This document shows, in pieces, positions 51,905 through 59,945 of a DNA stretch of 64,000 nt (the stretch's first letter is position 1; every line of letters begins with the position of its first letter). The notes beneath the pieces are model-generated. The model did not search any database and was not told the origin of the DNA. It saw nothing but the letters and a program-made list of their open reading frames with translations. Source of the stretch: Stappia sp. WLB 29 (GTDB lineage: Bacteria; Pseudomonadota; Alphaproteobacteria; Rhizobiales; Stappiaceae); NCBI RefSeq assembly GCF_023507705.1, contig NZ_JALBGD010000004.1:62001-126000 (forward strand), given 5' to 3'. Made by a program: the position numbers and the translations under genes.

Positions 51905-52840
51905 TTACGGTGTGGCAGCCGGCCCGGGCATCTCGTCCGGGCCGCCCGCCTCCACCCATAGCCGCGCCAGCTTGTCCGGGTTGCGTAGCACGTAGACCGC
52001 CTGTACCCGGCCGTCGGCGACCTCCACGGCCGTCGCCTGCCGGGTGCCGTCGGCCTCCAGCGTCAACTCTCCGGGGAGGCCGCCCAGCAGCACCCGGCAT
52101 CGCCAGGCCGGCGTGCTGCCGAATTTGCGCGCGACGCCGGCGAGGAACTTCGCGACGCGCAGCGCGCCGCTGATCAGGTTGCGCGCGGCGATCTTCTGCC
52201 CGCCGCCGTCCGAATGCAGCACGGCGCCCTCGGCCAGCAGCCGGCTCAACCCCTCCACATCGTCCTGCCGGGCCGCGTTCAGGAAGGCGGTCGCCACGGC
52301 CTCGTGCTCGCGCGCATCGACGGAAAAGCGCGGCCGCGCCTTGCGGATGTTGTCGCGGGCCCGGCTGGCGAGCTGCCGGCAGGCGGCCTCGCTCCGGCCC
52401 AGCATTTCGGCGATCTCGCCGAAGCCCATGTCGAAGACGTCGTGCAGCAGGAACGCCGCCCGTTCCAGCGGCGACAGCCGTTCCAGCGCCAGCATCAGGG
52501 CGAAGGAAATGTCGGAGGCGAGGGTCTCTTCCACCGGCCCGGCAGGCGCGCCGCCGGCCGCGCCGAGCAGCGGCTCGGGCAGCCAGGGACCGTCATAGGC
52601 CGCCTGTTCGCGCCGGCGCCGGCGCAGCCGGTCGAGGCACAGCCGGGTGACCACGGTGGAAAGGAACGCCTCCGGATCTTCCACTTTGCTGCGGTCCGTG
52701 CGCTGCCAGCGCAGCCAGGCGTCCTGGACCGCATCCTCGGCGTCGGCACGAAGGCCGGTCATGCGGTAGGCGAGGCCGGTCAGCCGGCCCCGCACCTTCT
52801 CGAACGTGTCTACCGCGTCGTTCGCGGCGTCATGCTGCAT
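51905..52840 (-). CDS. ECF41-group sigma factor with fused SnoaL-like C-terminal domain
   Basis: A 311-residue ECF sigma factor. Sigma2 lies near residues 10-80 (LAYRMTGLRADAEDAVQDAWLR) and sigma4 near 120-170 (LERLSPLERAAFLLHDVFDM; IAEMLGRSEAACRQLASRAR). A SnoaL-like domain of about 115 residues follows, with DGGGQ (consensus DGGGK) and NPDKL, the hallmark motifs of ECF41; WLPEPL in the linker is also typical. These proteins have no anti-sigma factor and are controlled by the fused domain. It overlaps by 11 bp the carboxymuconolactone-decarboxylase gene upstream, the known ECF41 partner, and that gene has an exact ECF41 promoter. Confidence 0.93.
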   Translation of the reverse strand: MQHDAANDAVDTFEKVRGRLTGLAYRMTGLRADAEDAVQDAWLRWQRTDRSKVEDPEAFLSTVVTRLCLDRLRRRRREQAAYDGPWLPEPLLGAAGGAPAGPVEETLASDISFALMLALERLSPLERAAFLLHDVFDMGFGEIAEMLGRSEAACRQLASRARDNIRKARPRFSVDAREHEAVATAFLNAARQDDVEGLSRLLAEGAVLHSDGGGQKIAARNLISGALRVAKFLAGVARKFGSTPAWRCRVLLGGLPGELTLEADGTRQATAVEVADGRVQAVYVLRNPDKLARLWVEAGGPDEMPGPAATP

Positions 52841-53303
52841 CGGCCTTGCCCGCTCCCTTTTCCGCCTTCGGGTGCTCGCTGCGGAAGCCGACCGCCAGCC
52901 GGTTCCAGGCGTTGATGGCGCAGATCAGCATCGACAGTTGTACCCGCTCCGCCTCGCTGAACTGCTCGGCAATGCCGGCGTAATCCTCGTCCGGCGCGCC
53001 GGTCTGCGCAAGCAGGGTCAGCGCCTCGGTCCAGGCGAGCGCGGCCCGCTCGCGCGGCGAGTAGAGCGAGGATTCGCGCCAGGCCGGCAGCAGGTCGAGC
53101 CGGGTCTGGTCCATGCCGCCGGCCCGCGCGTCGCGCGAATGCATGTGGAGGCAGTAGGCGCAGCCGTTGATCTGCGAGGCGCGCAGCTTCACCAGCTCGA
53201 CGAGCTCGTGTTCCAGCGTGCCGCCGCGCGCGGTCGCGTCGAGCGCGAGCATCGGCTTCAGCATGTCGGGGGCGATCCTGAAATAGTCGAGACGGGCAGT
53301 CAT
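52830..53303 (-). CDS. Carboxymuconolactone decarboxylase / AhpD-like protein
   Basis: A 157-residue alkylhydroperoxidase-fold protein starting MTARLDYFRIAPDMLKPM. The redox pair is CAYCLHMH (Cys-x-x-Cys-x-x-x-His). LVELVKLRASQINGC is the family core. First gene of the two-gene ECF41 operon; the ATG has CGGAG six bases upstream and a TGTCACA-N16-CGTC promoter before that. Likely a small peroxidase or thiol oxidoreductase in a stress response. Confidence 0.92.
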   Translation of the reverse strand: MTARLDYFRIAPDMLKPMLALDATARGGTLEHELVELVKLRASQINGCAYCLHMHSRDARAGGMDQTRLDLLPAWRESSLYSPRERAALAWTEALTLLAQTGAPDEDYAGIAEQFSEAERVQLSMLICAINAWNRLAVGFRSEHPKAEKGAGKADAA

Positions 53304-53334
53304 GGGAAACTCCGTTGCGTTGGTGTCGCTCCTG

Positions 53335-53362
53335 AGACGCTCGGGGCCCGCCCGCTGTGACA
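53335..53362 (-). promoter_or_regulatory. ECF41-type promoter
   Basis: Read on the minus strand: TGTCACA (53362-53356), 16 bases, then CGTCT (53339-53335). This matches the ECF41 consensus as I recall it from published work (TGTCACA-N16-CGTC). It lies about 32 bases before the ATG of the carboxymuconolactone-decarboxylase gene and would give autoregulation of the sigma factor operon. Confidence 0.85.
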
Positions 53363-53454
53363 TGGACGCGCAAAAAAATCCGTCCCCGCGTGCGGGCGCA
53401 GGTTTCCGCTGCGTCCGCGCGTCCTGTCCCCGCCTCCGGCCTTTGGCAGAAATT

Positions 53455-53481
53455 GAGACGGATTTTGCAAAATTCCGTCTC
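53455..53481. repeat. 27-bp near-perfect palindrome
   Basis: Outer arms GAGACGGA and TCCGTCTC enclose a TTTTGCAAAA core, so almost the whole 27 bp is self-complementary. A second inverted repeat CGAAAT/ATTTCG (53481-53498) follows. AT-rich against a GC-rich background; it may be an operator or a bidirectional terminator. Confidence 0.5.
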
Positions 53482-53616
53482 GAAATCGCGAAATTTCGGC
53501 GCGCGCCTCTCGAAATCGCCGAACCATCGCCTCCTGGCCGTCGATCCGAATTCGGATCGAGTGAAGGCCGATTTGCGCGTCCGCGCGCGTGCGGCATGGG
53601 CCGGCGATCAGGAAAT

Positions 53617-54003
53617 ATGATGTCAGACAAGCGGAGGATCAGATGGCCGGGGAGAGGGGCGAGGGCCTGCGATGCCCGGCCGGGAAGTGGGGGGCGAGGG
53701 GCTACGATGCCCGGCCGGGAAGGGGGACGAGAGCCTGCGATGCCAGGCCGGGAGGCGGGGGGCGAGGGGCTGCGATGTCCGGCCGGGAAGTGGGGGGCGA
53801 GGGCCTGCGATGCCCGGCCGGGAGGCGGGGGGCGAGGGGCTGCGATGTCCGGCCGGGAAGTGGGGGGCGAGGGCCGGCGATGCCCGGTCGGGAAGTGGGG
53901 GGCGGGGGCCTGCGATGCCAGGCCGGGAGGCGGGGGGCGGGGGCCTGCGATGCCAGGCCGGGAGGCGGGGCGGATGATTGGAAAAATACGATGTCAGACA
54001 AGC
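53617..54003. repeat. Flanking direct repeats bounding a tandem array
   Basis: GATGTCAGACAAGC occurs at 53617-53630 and again at 53990-54003, with similar AT-rich bases before each and GATC shortly after each. The pair exactly brackets the 35-bp tandem repeat array, as if the array expanded between two copies or the whole unit was duplicated. No coding function is evident in this stretch. Confidence 0.55.
53663..53972 (+). repeat. Nine-copy 35-bp GC-rich tandem repeat
   Basis: Units start at 53663, 53698 (33 bp), 53731, 53766, 53801, 53836, 53871, 53906 and 53941 (last one incomplete). The core of each unit is GCGATG followed by CCGGCCGGGA and a G-run. Two unit types alternate; units 4 and 6 are identical, giving a 70-bp higher-order period. 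All frames are open across it only because it lacks stops, and 35 is not a multiple of 3, so it is not a protein repeat. Confidence 0.8.
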
Positions 54004-54079
54004 ATGGATCCGAGTTGACCGAACTGGTGGGGACGGTTGCCCGGACTGGCGGGGGATTGTGTCTCGGAGCGGTGGGGGA

Positions 54080-54703
54080 TTAGTGCCCCGTCCGGGTCAT
54101 TTCCGTGCGCATCCGGCTGGAATCGCCCCAGGTCGACAGCCAGATCATCAGCTCGGTCAGACCACTGACGAGCGGCAGCAGCAGCGCGTGGGCGAGGTCC
54201 CGCCCCTGCTGGCGGCTCTCGGCCTCGCGCAGATGCGCCAGTTCCTCGTGCTGGATCGAGGCGATGAGGGCGTGGAGCTGCGGGTCGTGGTCGGCAAGGA
54301 AGGCGAGCTGGTCCTCCAGGTGGCGGTGGACGGTGCTTTCCACCGCCTCGGTGCAGATCCAGACCGTGTTCCGCCCGCCGAGCGCGGTCAGGGCGCCGAG
54401 CACATAGCCGCCGAGGCTCCACAGCGACATGATGCGGCAAGGCCGGGCGCCTCTTGCGGGCATCGCCTCGTGAAACAGGCGGCAATGATCGATCTCGTCG
54501 GCGCGCATCTCTTCCAGAGCCGGCACGATGTCGGGATAGAGGCGCCGGGCGACCGCGATCTGGGCTCCGTAGATCCGGATGGCGCCGAACTCGCCCGCGT
54601 GGGTGACCTTGAGAATGCGGCGGACGGTGAGCTGCGGGTCACGGCCACCAGGCGATCCGATCGGCGATCCGATGGGCGATTCAGCTGGCAGACTGCTCGT
54701 CAT
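54080..54703 (-). CDS. Coq7-like diiron hydroxylase (demethoxyubiquinone hydroxylase family)
   Basis: A 207-residue ferritin-like protein. Iron ligands appear as KVTHAGEFGAIRIYG (Glu), MRADEIDHCRLFHEAM (Glu-x-x-His), TEAVESTVHRHLEDQ (Glu) and SIQHEELAHLRE (Glu-x-x-His). This is the Coq7 pattern, which hydroxylates demethoxyubiquinone at the membrane. The N-terminus has a Gly-Ser-Pro-rich repeat (SPIGSPIGSPGG). Monocistronic between the repeat array and the AT-rich island; it may be a second, non-ubiquinone member. Confidence 0.83.
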   Translation of the reverse strand: MTSSLPAESPIGSPIGSPGGRDPQLTVRRILKVTHAGEFGAIRIYGAQIAVARRLYPDIVPALEEMRADEIDHCRLFHEAMPARGARPCRIMSLWSLGGYVLGALTALGGRNTVWICTEAVESTVHRHLEDQLAFLADHDPQLHALIASIQHEELAHLREAESRQQGRDLAHALLLPLVSGLTELMIWLSTWGDSSRMRTEMTRTGH

Positions 54704-54950
54704 CGATGTCGCTCGCCCCTTTTCGCCGGTACACCCGCAAACCCATACAGAAAGCGCGCCGGCGCGTCATCAGGAGGGGAGGCGCAGGCGATCGGATGCA
54801 AGAGCCTTCTCCCCGCAGCAAAACACATCAATACCCGGCGCCGCAGGCGGGACCGCGACACCGGGTGCCGTAGCCGCGATGGGGTACGGTGTGCCGGCCC
54901 CGGCTTCGACGCGGCGACTGTCTCGCTGATCGCCGACCCGGATGCGGCGC

Positions 54951-55107
54951 TCAACCGCCACATGGCGGAGGCGTGCTCGGCCGCTTCCGCTTCGAGACGA
55001 CCGCAACGCCGTTGAACATCAACCCGCGCACTTCCGGCACGACGGTCTTCAGCATCCTGTCGTTCCTGAACAGCGGCTCCAACTCGGTGAGGCTGGTGTA
55101 GGGGCAC
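54951..55107 (-). pseudogene. Truncated 3' end of an unknown gene at the island edge
   Basis: On the minus strand a frame reading YTSLTELEPLFRNDRMLKTV then VPEVRGLMFNGVAVVSKRKR runs to a TGA at 54953. Third codon positions are almost all G or C, as in native genes here, but there is no start: the frame begins where the sequence turns AT-rich at about 55107. It looks like a native gene cut by insertion of the island. The family is not recognised. The remaining gap 54704-54950 shows nothing further. Confidence 0.4.
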
Positions 55108-55192
55108 CCCCAGTGCTAATTGATAATCTCGCGCAGGATTAAAGGTGAATCCTTGTTTTTGATGGCAATTTTTGCCGCATCATTAAATATGA

Positions 55193-56884
55193 TCACCCGA
55201 GTAAATCTCTATACATAGCGTCGGTAAACGGATCTATGAATTTTCTTATCTGGTCATATTGGTCTGGTGAAAGTAGATTATAGGGCTCGTTAAGTTCAAT
55301 CACCTTCTCGAATTTAAACTTCGTCGGCTCTTCCACTGCTAATATGATCTGCATATCCGACGGGAGTTTCGTGGCGATATACTCGATCATTATCGGTAAA
55401 TTTGTGGCGTCTTGTCCTTGCTGCTGCGGCGAGTCGATCACGGCAGGAATGGAAAACGAACCGTATTCGCCCAGTGAAGTGTGCCAAAGAGCCGCGTAAT
55501 ACGCCAATATAGATCTCGGGCCGCCGCTTCCGGAAATCTTTGGGCGACGATTTAGATTCATTTTACCGGTTTCAACTGACGGCATATTAAGTGATTTTAG
55601 AGCAATATCATAATATTTTCGAAAAGCGGAAAGAATGGAGCTCGACCGCTTTCTATTGGTTAGCTCGCTAAGTCGCCGGTTTAACTTGTCAATTGCCGTC
55701 ACTAAAGGATTAATCTTTACTTCGAGCTCGCTCAGCTCGGCCTCAAAGGCCGCAAATGCAGATTCGGCACCCATGGCTCGAACAACGTCGTTCAGCTTGA
55801 GGTCGCCGCGTCGCGTTTCAAGAATATCTGAAATTTTCCTATAGTTATCATCAAGAGATCTGAGGCGATCTTTGGATCCCTCCAGGGTACGGCTTATCTT
55901 TAGATGATCATTTTTGAGTTCAACAGCGAGATTTCGAAGGACACGCGCGTCTTCAGAATACCGCAGGAGGTCCATGAATGTTTTGCCGTGTTCGGCGTGA
56001 CAAACTGGGCAGACGAGTACATTGTGAGGCTCGGTCTGAAGAAAAGAAGAATCACTATCGTACTGAGACAGAGCCTGATGTGCCATTTTGATTTGAAGTT
56101 CGAGGCTTTCGGCAGTTTCTCTTTCGCGTACTATAGTATTTCTGATTTCCTCTTGTTCAGAATTTATTTCATTAATTTCTATTGTCAGGCGCGCAATGTC
56201 TTGTTCAAAGACCTCTGGCATTGTCTTTGGGCCGTCCAAAGGTACGGTCCTGCCAAACCGATCCTTGATCGTTTTGATGACTTTCTCCTCGCCCCTAAGT
56301 TCAGAAAGGTCCTTCTGATGGACTAGCTTCTGCGAATTGAGGTCATAGTATTCAGGTGGCTTAACGCCTGTGAAGTATTCAAGAACTGGGCCGATCGGCT
56401 TTTGATACTGTTGCAAATTGTCAAATGTTGACCAATCAGACAGCCAGCTCCCATCTTGGTTAATATAAAATGGTAAGAAGAACGTTCTCGCGTCGCCAGT
56501 CACCGATTTTAATTTTCGGTCTGTAAGAATCAAATTGAATCCAACCAACTCTGCAAAATTGCGGCCCCAATCGGTTGCGTTGGCGGAGGTGAAATTGAGC
56601 CTTCCCTGAGCGTCGAAAAGCCCACGATTGTTGCGTTGCTGAACGACGTAGTAGTCTACGCCATCCACGGAAAATTCCACCAGCACCGTGGTGTCCTTAT
56701 TCCATCGATCGAGTTGGCCGGCGGGAAAGGCCCCGAGAGCAGTGAAGAGGGACTTAATCAGACTCGACTTGCCGGTGTGGTTCATCCCGACCAACAACGT
56801 CTTTTTCGGACTGAAGCTCTCTGATCTGGCTGTCTGCTCGCTGTCTGAGAGCAGCCATATACTTTTGAATTTGAAGGTTTTCAT
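55193..56884 (-). CDS. SMC/Rad50-like AAA ATPase, probable Lamassu LmuB-type defence protein
   Basis: A 563-residue ABC-type (SMC/Rad50) ATPase. Walker A is GMNHTGKSS (33-41). Two coiled-coil arms, about residues 185-280 and 310-415, flank a zinc-hook-like CPVC at 292-295. The signature is SGSGGPRS (451-458) and Walker B is IPAVIDSPQ (479-487). Base composition is much richer in A+T than the neighbours (many TTT, ATT, AAT codons), a sign of horizontal transfer. It follows a DUF4297-type nuclease gene by 33 bp in the same operon. Nuclease plus SMC ATPase is the layout of Lamassu (LmuA/LmuB) defence systems, where the ATPase senses invading DNA and activates the nuclease. Other Rad50-like defence ATPases are possible. 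Confidence 0.7.
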   Translation of the reverse strand: MKTFKFKSIWLLSDSEQTARSESFSPKKTLLVGMNHTGKSSLIKSLFTALGAFPAGQLDRWNKDTTVLVEFSVDGVDYYVVQQRNNRGLFDAQGRLNFTSANATDWGRNFAELVGFNLILTDRKLKSVTGDARTFFLPFYINQDGSWLSDWSTFDNLQQYQKPIGPVLEYFTGVKPPEYYDLNSQKLVHQKDLSELRGEEKVIKTIKDRFGRTVPLDGPKTMPEVFEQDIARLTIEINEINSEQEEIRNTIVRERETAESLELQIKMAHQALSQYDSDSSFLQTEPHNVLVCPVCHAEHGKTFMDLLRYSEDARVLRNLAVELKNDHLKISRTLEGSKDRLRSLDDNYRKISDILETRRGDLKLNDVVRAMGAESAFAAFEAELSELEVKINPLVTAIDKLNRRLSELTNRKRSSSILSAFRKYYDIALKSLNMPSVETGKMNLNRRPKISGSGGPRSILAYYAALWHTSLGEYGSFSIPAVIDSPQQQGQDATNLPIMIEYIATKLPSDMQIILAVEEPTKFKFEKVIELNEPYNLLSPDQYDQIRKFIDPFTDAMYRDLLG

Positions 56885-56917
56885 ATGACTTTGTCCGCAG
56901 GCTTCTGACGAGGCGCA

Positions 56918-58075
56918 CTAGCTCGGGTCCACGCATTGCTCAACCGCTTTCAGTAAAAAATGAGCTTGAAGTTCAACTTCCTTTGTCGCCGGAAACTTCT
57001 CGCGTAGATGTTTTGTTCCTCGTTCGAAAATTGGCATTAAGCGTGCCTCAAATTGTTCGTTTTTCAGCAGGGCATCACAGCACATCGAAATGTCGACATC
57101 ATCGGGTAGCGGGCTTCCGAATATTTTTCGACTTAATATTGCAGTTATTGAGGCGCGTATTTGTGTAATTTTCCAAAATTCAATTCCTTCATTTTTTAAT
57201 TGATCCAGCCAACTGTTAAGATAAAATTCAATGTCAGGTGTCTTGTGAAGGTCGCTTAAAGCTGCGTTTAAATGCTCTAAGCTGTATCCGTGCCTCGATT
57301 TTATCTCTTCTATTGTTGTGGTCTTCGCGGTTTTCGCCCCAAGGGGGGCGAGCTTGGCCAATAAGCTCTCGACAAACGACCGCGCCTGCCCAGCATGTGG
57401 CGGACTCACCTTATGAAGATAATTATGTACGACCCCTATTGTATAGGTCTGGGCGTCGTCTACAGGGATGTTGACCTTCTCGATTAAAACTCTTGATAGA
57501 TCAGCTTTCATGCCGCTTGGCGTTTGTACCGAGTCTAGTGCGGCCTGAAGCAAATCGGCGAGGTGCGGGGCTAGTTCGGAAAGTGCGATGGCGGTGGACG
57601 TTGCGACGTTGCCGCCTGAAGATAACTCTAGGTTACACCCTGCGTTGGAAATAAAGCATCCTGAAGCTTCCAAACTCTTAAGGTTAGCGAGTGAGGCAAA
57701 TATCTTTCCGAGTGGACTGTCGGAAATTCCAGAAAGAGGTTTAGGTTTCTTTTTCTTAACCTTGGTTTTTTTTGATGGGTCATCAGGATTGTGCAGATTC
57801 GTGAGCATAGTCCACGTCCACTCCATCCGGTCTTTCTTTTTGACTTGAAATACTTCGATGGTCGACGGCGTGTTGGGTGAATCTAATATCGCAATATCTT
57901 GAACGACTTCAAACAGCACAAGAAAGTCGGGCGTGTCCTTTTCTTTAAGGGAAAACATCTTGACGATGGCCCAGTTTTTCTGAAATTCAATGCCTTTTTG
58001 ATTGTGCTTTCCGCCGCTCTCAGAGGTATCGGAGTTATTCATTGCAAGAACGACTTCGTCTAACATTGTGGTCAA
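56918..58075 (-). CDS. DUF4297/Cap4-like dsDNA endonuclease, probable Lamassu LmuA-type effector
   Basis: About 385 residues. The N-terminal 110 residues fit the DUF4297 (Cap4) PD-(D/E)xK nuclease: KGIEFQKNWA, then a Glu and Asp in LFEVVQDIAIL, then the core EVFQVKKK with Glu, Gln and Lys (about residues 74-79 from this start). The Lys-rich KTKVKKKKPKP linker and a helical C-terminal half follow, probably for ATPase contact. I start at TTG 58075, nine bases after a strong GGAGG (58085-58089); the ATG three codons later is too far from it. AT-rich like its partner at 55193. First gene of the two-gene island operon. Confidence 0.7.
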   Translation of the reverse strand: MTTMLDEVVLAMNNSDTSESGGKHNQKGIEFQKNWAIVKMFSLKEKDTPDFLVLFEVVQDIAILDSPNTPSTIEVFQVKKKDRMEWTWTMLTNLHNPDDPSKKTKVKKKKPKPLSGISDSPLGKIFASLANLKSLEASGCFISNAGCNLELSSGGNVATSTAIALSELAPHLADLLQAALDSVQTPSGMKADLSRVLIEKVNIPVDDAQTYTIGVVHNYLHKVSPPHAGQARSFVESLLAKLAPLGAKTAKTTTIEEIKSRHGYSLEHLNAALSDLHKTPDIEFYLNSWLDQLKNEGIEFWKITQIRASITAILSRKIFGSPLPDDVDISMCCDALLKNEQFEARLMPIFERGTKHLREKFPATKEVELQAHFLLKAVEQCVDPS

Positions 58076-58103
58076 ATAAAATTTCCTCCCCGCCCTATTC
58101 AAA

Positions 58104-58145
58104 TTAATCTAGAGCCATAATCTGTCTTGGGTCAAGGAGCTCCTT
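58104..58145 (-). promoter_or_regulatory. Candidate promoter and palindrome of the defence operon
   Basis: On the minus strand TTGACC (58135-58130) is followed about 18 bases later by TAGATT, a fair -35/-10 pair 20-odd bases before the GGAGG of the nuclease gene. A perfect 12-bp palindrome AAGGAGCTCCTT (58134-58145) overlaps the -35 and could be an operator. Confidence 0.45.
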
Positions 58146-58469
58146 GCTAAGTACTAGATGTGGGAGGTCGGAAATTGATGAAGCCGCTGTTAAATTTCTC
58201 GAATTCGTCGCAAAGCCAAAAGGGTGACCAGCCACGGTTATGTGATGCTGCCTCAGCGAACGCTCAAAGCACAATTAGAAGTCTTCAGCGGGTATCCTGA
58301 CGTCTGGTTGGATCACGTACAGCAGAACGCCGCTTTCTGTGCGCCCGCTCACCCCTCACCACCCACCCACGCTACAAAACCCGCAGCCGGGTGGTATAAG
58401 GCCGGGTCACGCGCATATGCGCGGCGGCTCGGCCGAAAGAGAGGCGCGGGCCGGCGATCCGGGTCGAAC
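58146..58469. other. Island right-hand boundary, no gene seen
   Basis: From 58146 to about 58330 the sequence is AT-richer and has no credible coding frame or ribosome site; from about 58380 it returns to the high GC of the host. No tRNA, integrase or clear direct repeat was found that would mark an attachment site. Confidence 0.5.
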
Positions 58470-59414
58470 ATGGTCAATCTCACCGCCTGCCGCTATTTCC
58501 TCGAAGTCGTGCATCTGGGCTCGATCCGCCTGGCGGCGGACCGGCTGCACGTGTCGCCCTCGGCGATCAGCCGCCAGATCGCCAAGCTGGAGCGGGAGTT
58601 CGGCGAGCCGCTGCTCGACCGGCGCGCGAACGGCGTGCAGCTGACCGAGGCGGGCACGCTGGCGGCCGAGCATTTCGCCTCGATCCTCGGCCAGATCGAC
58701 CTGATCCGCGGAGAAATGTCCGACCTGCGCAAGCTGAAATCGGGCAGCGTCTCGATCGCGACGGTCGACGGGGTGACCGATCCCTACCTGTCGGAACAGA
58801 TCCTGGCGTTTCGCAAGCGGTTCCCGGCGGTGGATTTCCGCATGCGGATCCGGGGGCGCGAGCGCGTGCTGGAGGCGCTGGAAAAGCGCATCTGCCAGGT
58901 CGGCTTCGTCTACGACCACTTCTCGCATCCGATGATGGAGATCGTCGGGCAGTGGCGCCAGCCGCTGCTGGCCCTCGTCCCGCCCTCGCACCCCTTCGCC
59001 GACGGGCGGGCGGTGAAGCTGCCGGACATCGCCGACTGCGACTGCGTGCTGCCGGACGACAGCTACGGCATCCATCACCTGGTGAACCGGGCGTTCCGCA
59101 AGTTCGGCGGCAAGCCGAAGGCGATCATGGTCGCCGACCAGCTGCACTTCCTGATCCGCCACGCGATCAGGTCCAACGCGATCGTCTATGTGCCGCTGCA
59201 GGCGGCCCTGCGCGAGGTCGAGGCGGGCGAACTCGTGCCGCTGAACCTCGCCTGCGGGGACTTCGAGCACCGCTTCATCTACGCGATCGTGCGCCGGGAC
59301 CAGCGGCGGTCGCCGGCCTGCGATGCGTTCATCGCCATGCTGACGTCGAGCTTCTCGAAGCACGAGAAGGCCGACGCCGCCATGCTGAAGCGGCTGAGAG
59401 CTGTTCAGGGCTGA
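58470..59414 (+). CDS. LysR-family transcriptional regulator
   Basis: A 314-residue LysR regulator starting MVNLTACRYFLEVVHLGSIR. The helix-turn-helix is AADRLHVSPSAISRQIAKLE (about 23-42), and the periplasmic-binding-like effector domain begins near residue 90 (SGSVSIATVDGVTDPYLSE). The frame is open upstream across the boundary region but without homology-like content. It probably regulates the divergent RidA and amidase-TRAP genes 500 bp downstream, with an amide or amino acid as effector. Confidence 0.92.
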   Translation: MVNLTACRYFLEVVHLGSIRLAADRLHVSPSAISRQIAKLEREFGEPLLDRRANGVQLTEAGTLAAEHFASILGQIDLIRGEMSDLRKLKSGSVSIATVDGVTDPYLSEQILAFRKRFPAVDFRMRIRGRERVLEALEKRICQVGFVYDHFSHPMMEIVGQWRQPLLALVPPSHPFADGRAVKLPDIADCDCVLPDDSYGIHHLVNRAFRKFGGKPKAIMVADQLHFLIRHAIRSNAIVYVPLQAALREVEAGELVPLNLACGDFEHRFIYAIVRRDQRRSPACDAFIAMLTSSFSKHEKADAAMLKRLRAVQG

Positions 59415-59443
59415 TGGCCGGGTTCGAAGCTCAGGCCTGAAGA

Positions 59444-59929
59444 TCAGGCGTGAAGCTCGACCGTCAGGTCGGCCTCGACCGGCGCATTGAGACCGAGCTC
59501 GTGCTGGGTGAGCGCGGCGCGCGCGTGCTTGCCGCTCTCCTCGCCCCACAGCTCGACGAAGAGATCCGAGGCGCCGTTGAGGACCAGGTGCGGCTCGGTG
59601 AAGCCCGGCGCGCAGGTGACGTAGCCGATCATCTTGACGATCCGCTTTACCCGGTCGAGGTCGCCGAGAACCGCCTTCATCATCGCCAGGTGATTGATCG
59701 CCATCAGCCGGGCCGAGGCATAGCCCTCCTCGATGGTGAGGTCCGAGCCGACCTTGCCGACATAAGGCAGGACGTCGTTGTCGTTCTCGTCGGGCCGGGT
59801 GCCCAGCGTGCCGGAGGTGAAGAGGAGGTTCCCGACGACGACGCCGGGCAGGTAGTTGCCGATGGGCTTGGGCCTGCGGGGCAGGACGATTCCCATTTCC
59901 TTCAGACGGGCTTCGGTCGCATGCGGCAT
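59444..59929 (-). CDS. RidA/YjgF-family protein (long form)
   Basis: A 161-residue RidA homologue, about 40 residues longer than canonical RidA: MPHATEARLKEMGIVLPRRP, VVVGNLLFTSGTLG, ASARLMAINHLAMMKAVLGDL, HARAALTQHELGLNAPVEADL with the conserved Arg. Such long forms belong to Rid subfamilies tied to specific catabolic operons. It is divergent from the amidase-TRAP operon, so it may remove an imine intermediate or hydrolyse an enamide from that pathway. Confidence 0.88.
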   Translation of the reverse strand: MPHATEARLKEMGIVLPRRPKPIGNYLPGVVVGNLLFTSGTLGTRPDENDNDVLPYVGKVGSDLTIEEGYASARLMAINHLAMMKAVLGDLDRVKRIVKMIGYVTCAPGFTEPHLVLNGASDLFVELWGEESGKHARAALTQHELGLNAPVEADLTVELHA

Positions 59930-59945
59930 GAACGTGCTCCAGGAT

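Noticed and set aside
53663-53972. CRISPR array
   Set aside because: Units are contiguous with no unique spacers between them and no cas genes nearby; it is a tandem minisatellite.
53589-54083. Gly/Arg-rich proteins read across the tandem repeat in several frames
   Set aside because: The unit is 35 bp, so the frame shifts each copy; all frames are open only because the repeat has no stop. No ribosome site or domain.
54889-55101. Plus-strand 70-codon gene beside the island
   Set aside because: Codon third-position bias favours the minus strand there, and no ribosome site or domain is seen on the plus strand.
56754-56936. 60-codon frame between the nuclease and ATPase genes as a possible LmuC
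   Set aside because: It lies mostly inside the ATPase gene in another frame, has no ribosome site, and is far shorter than known middle subunits.
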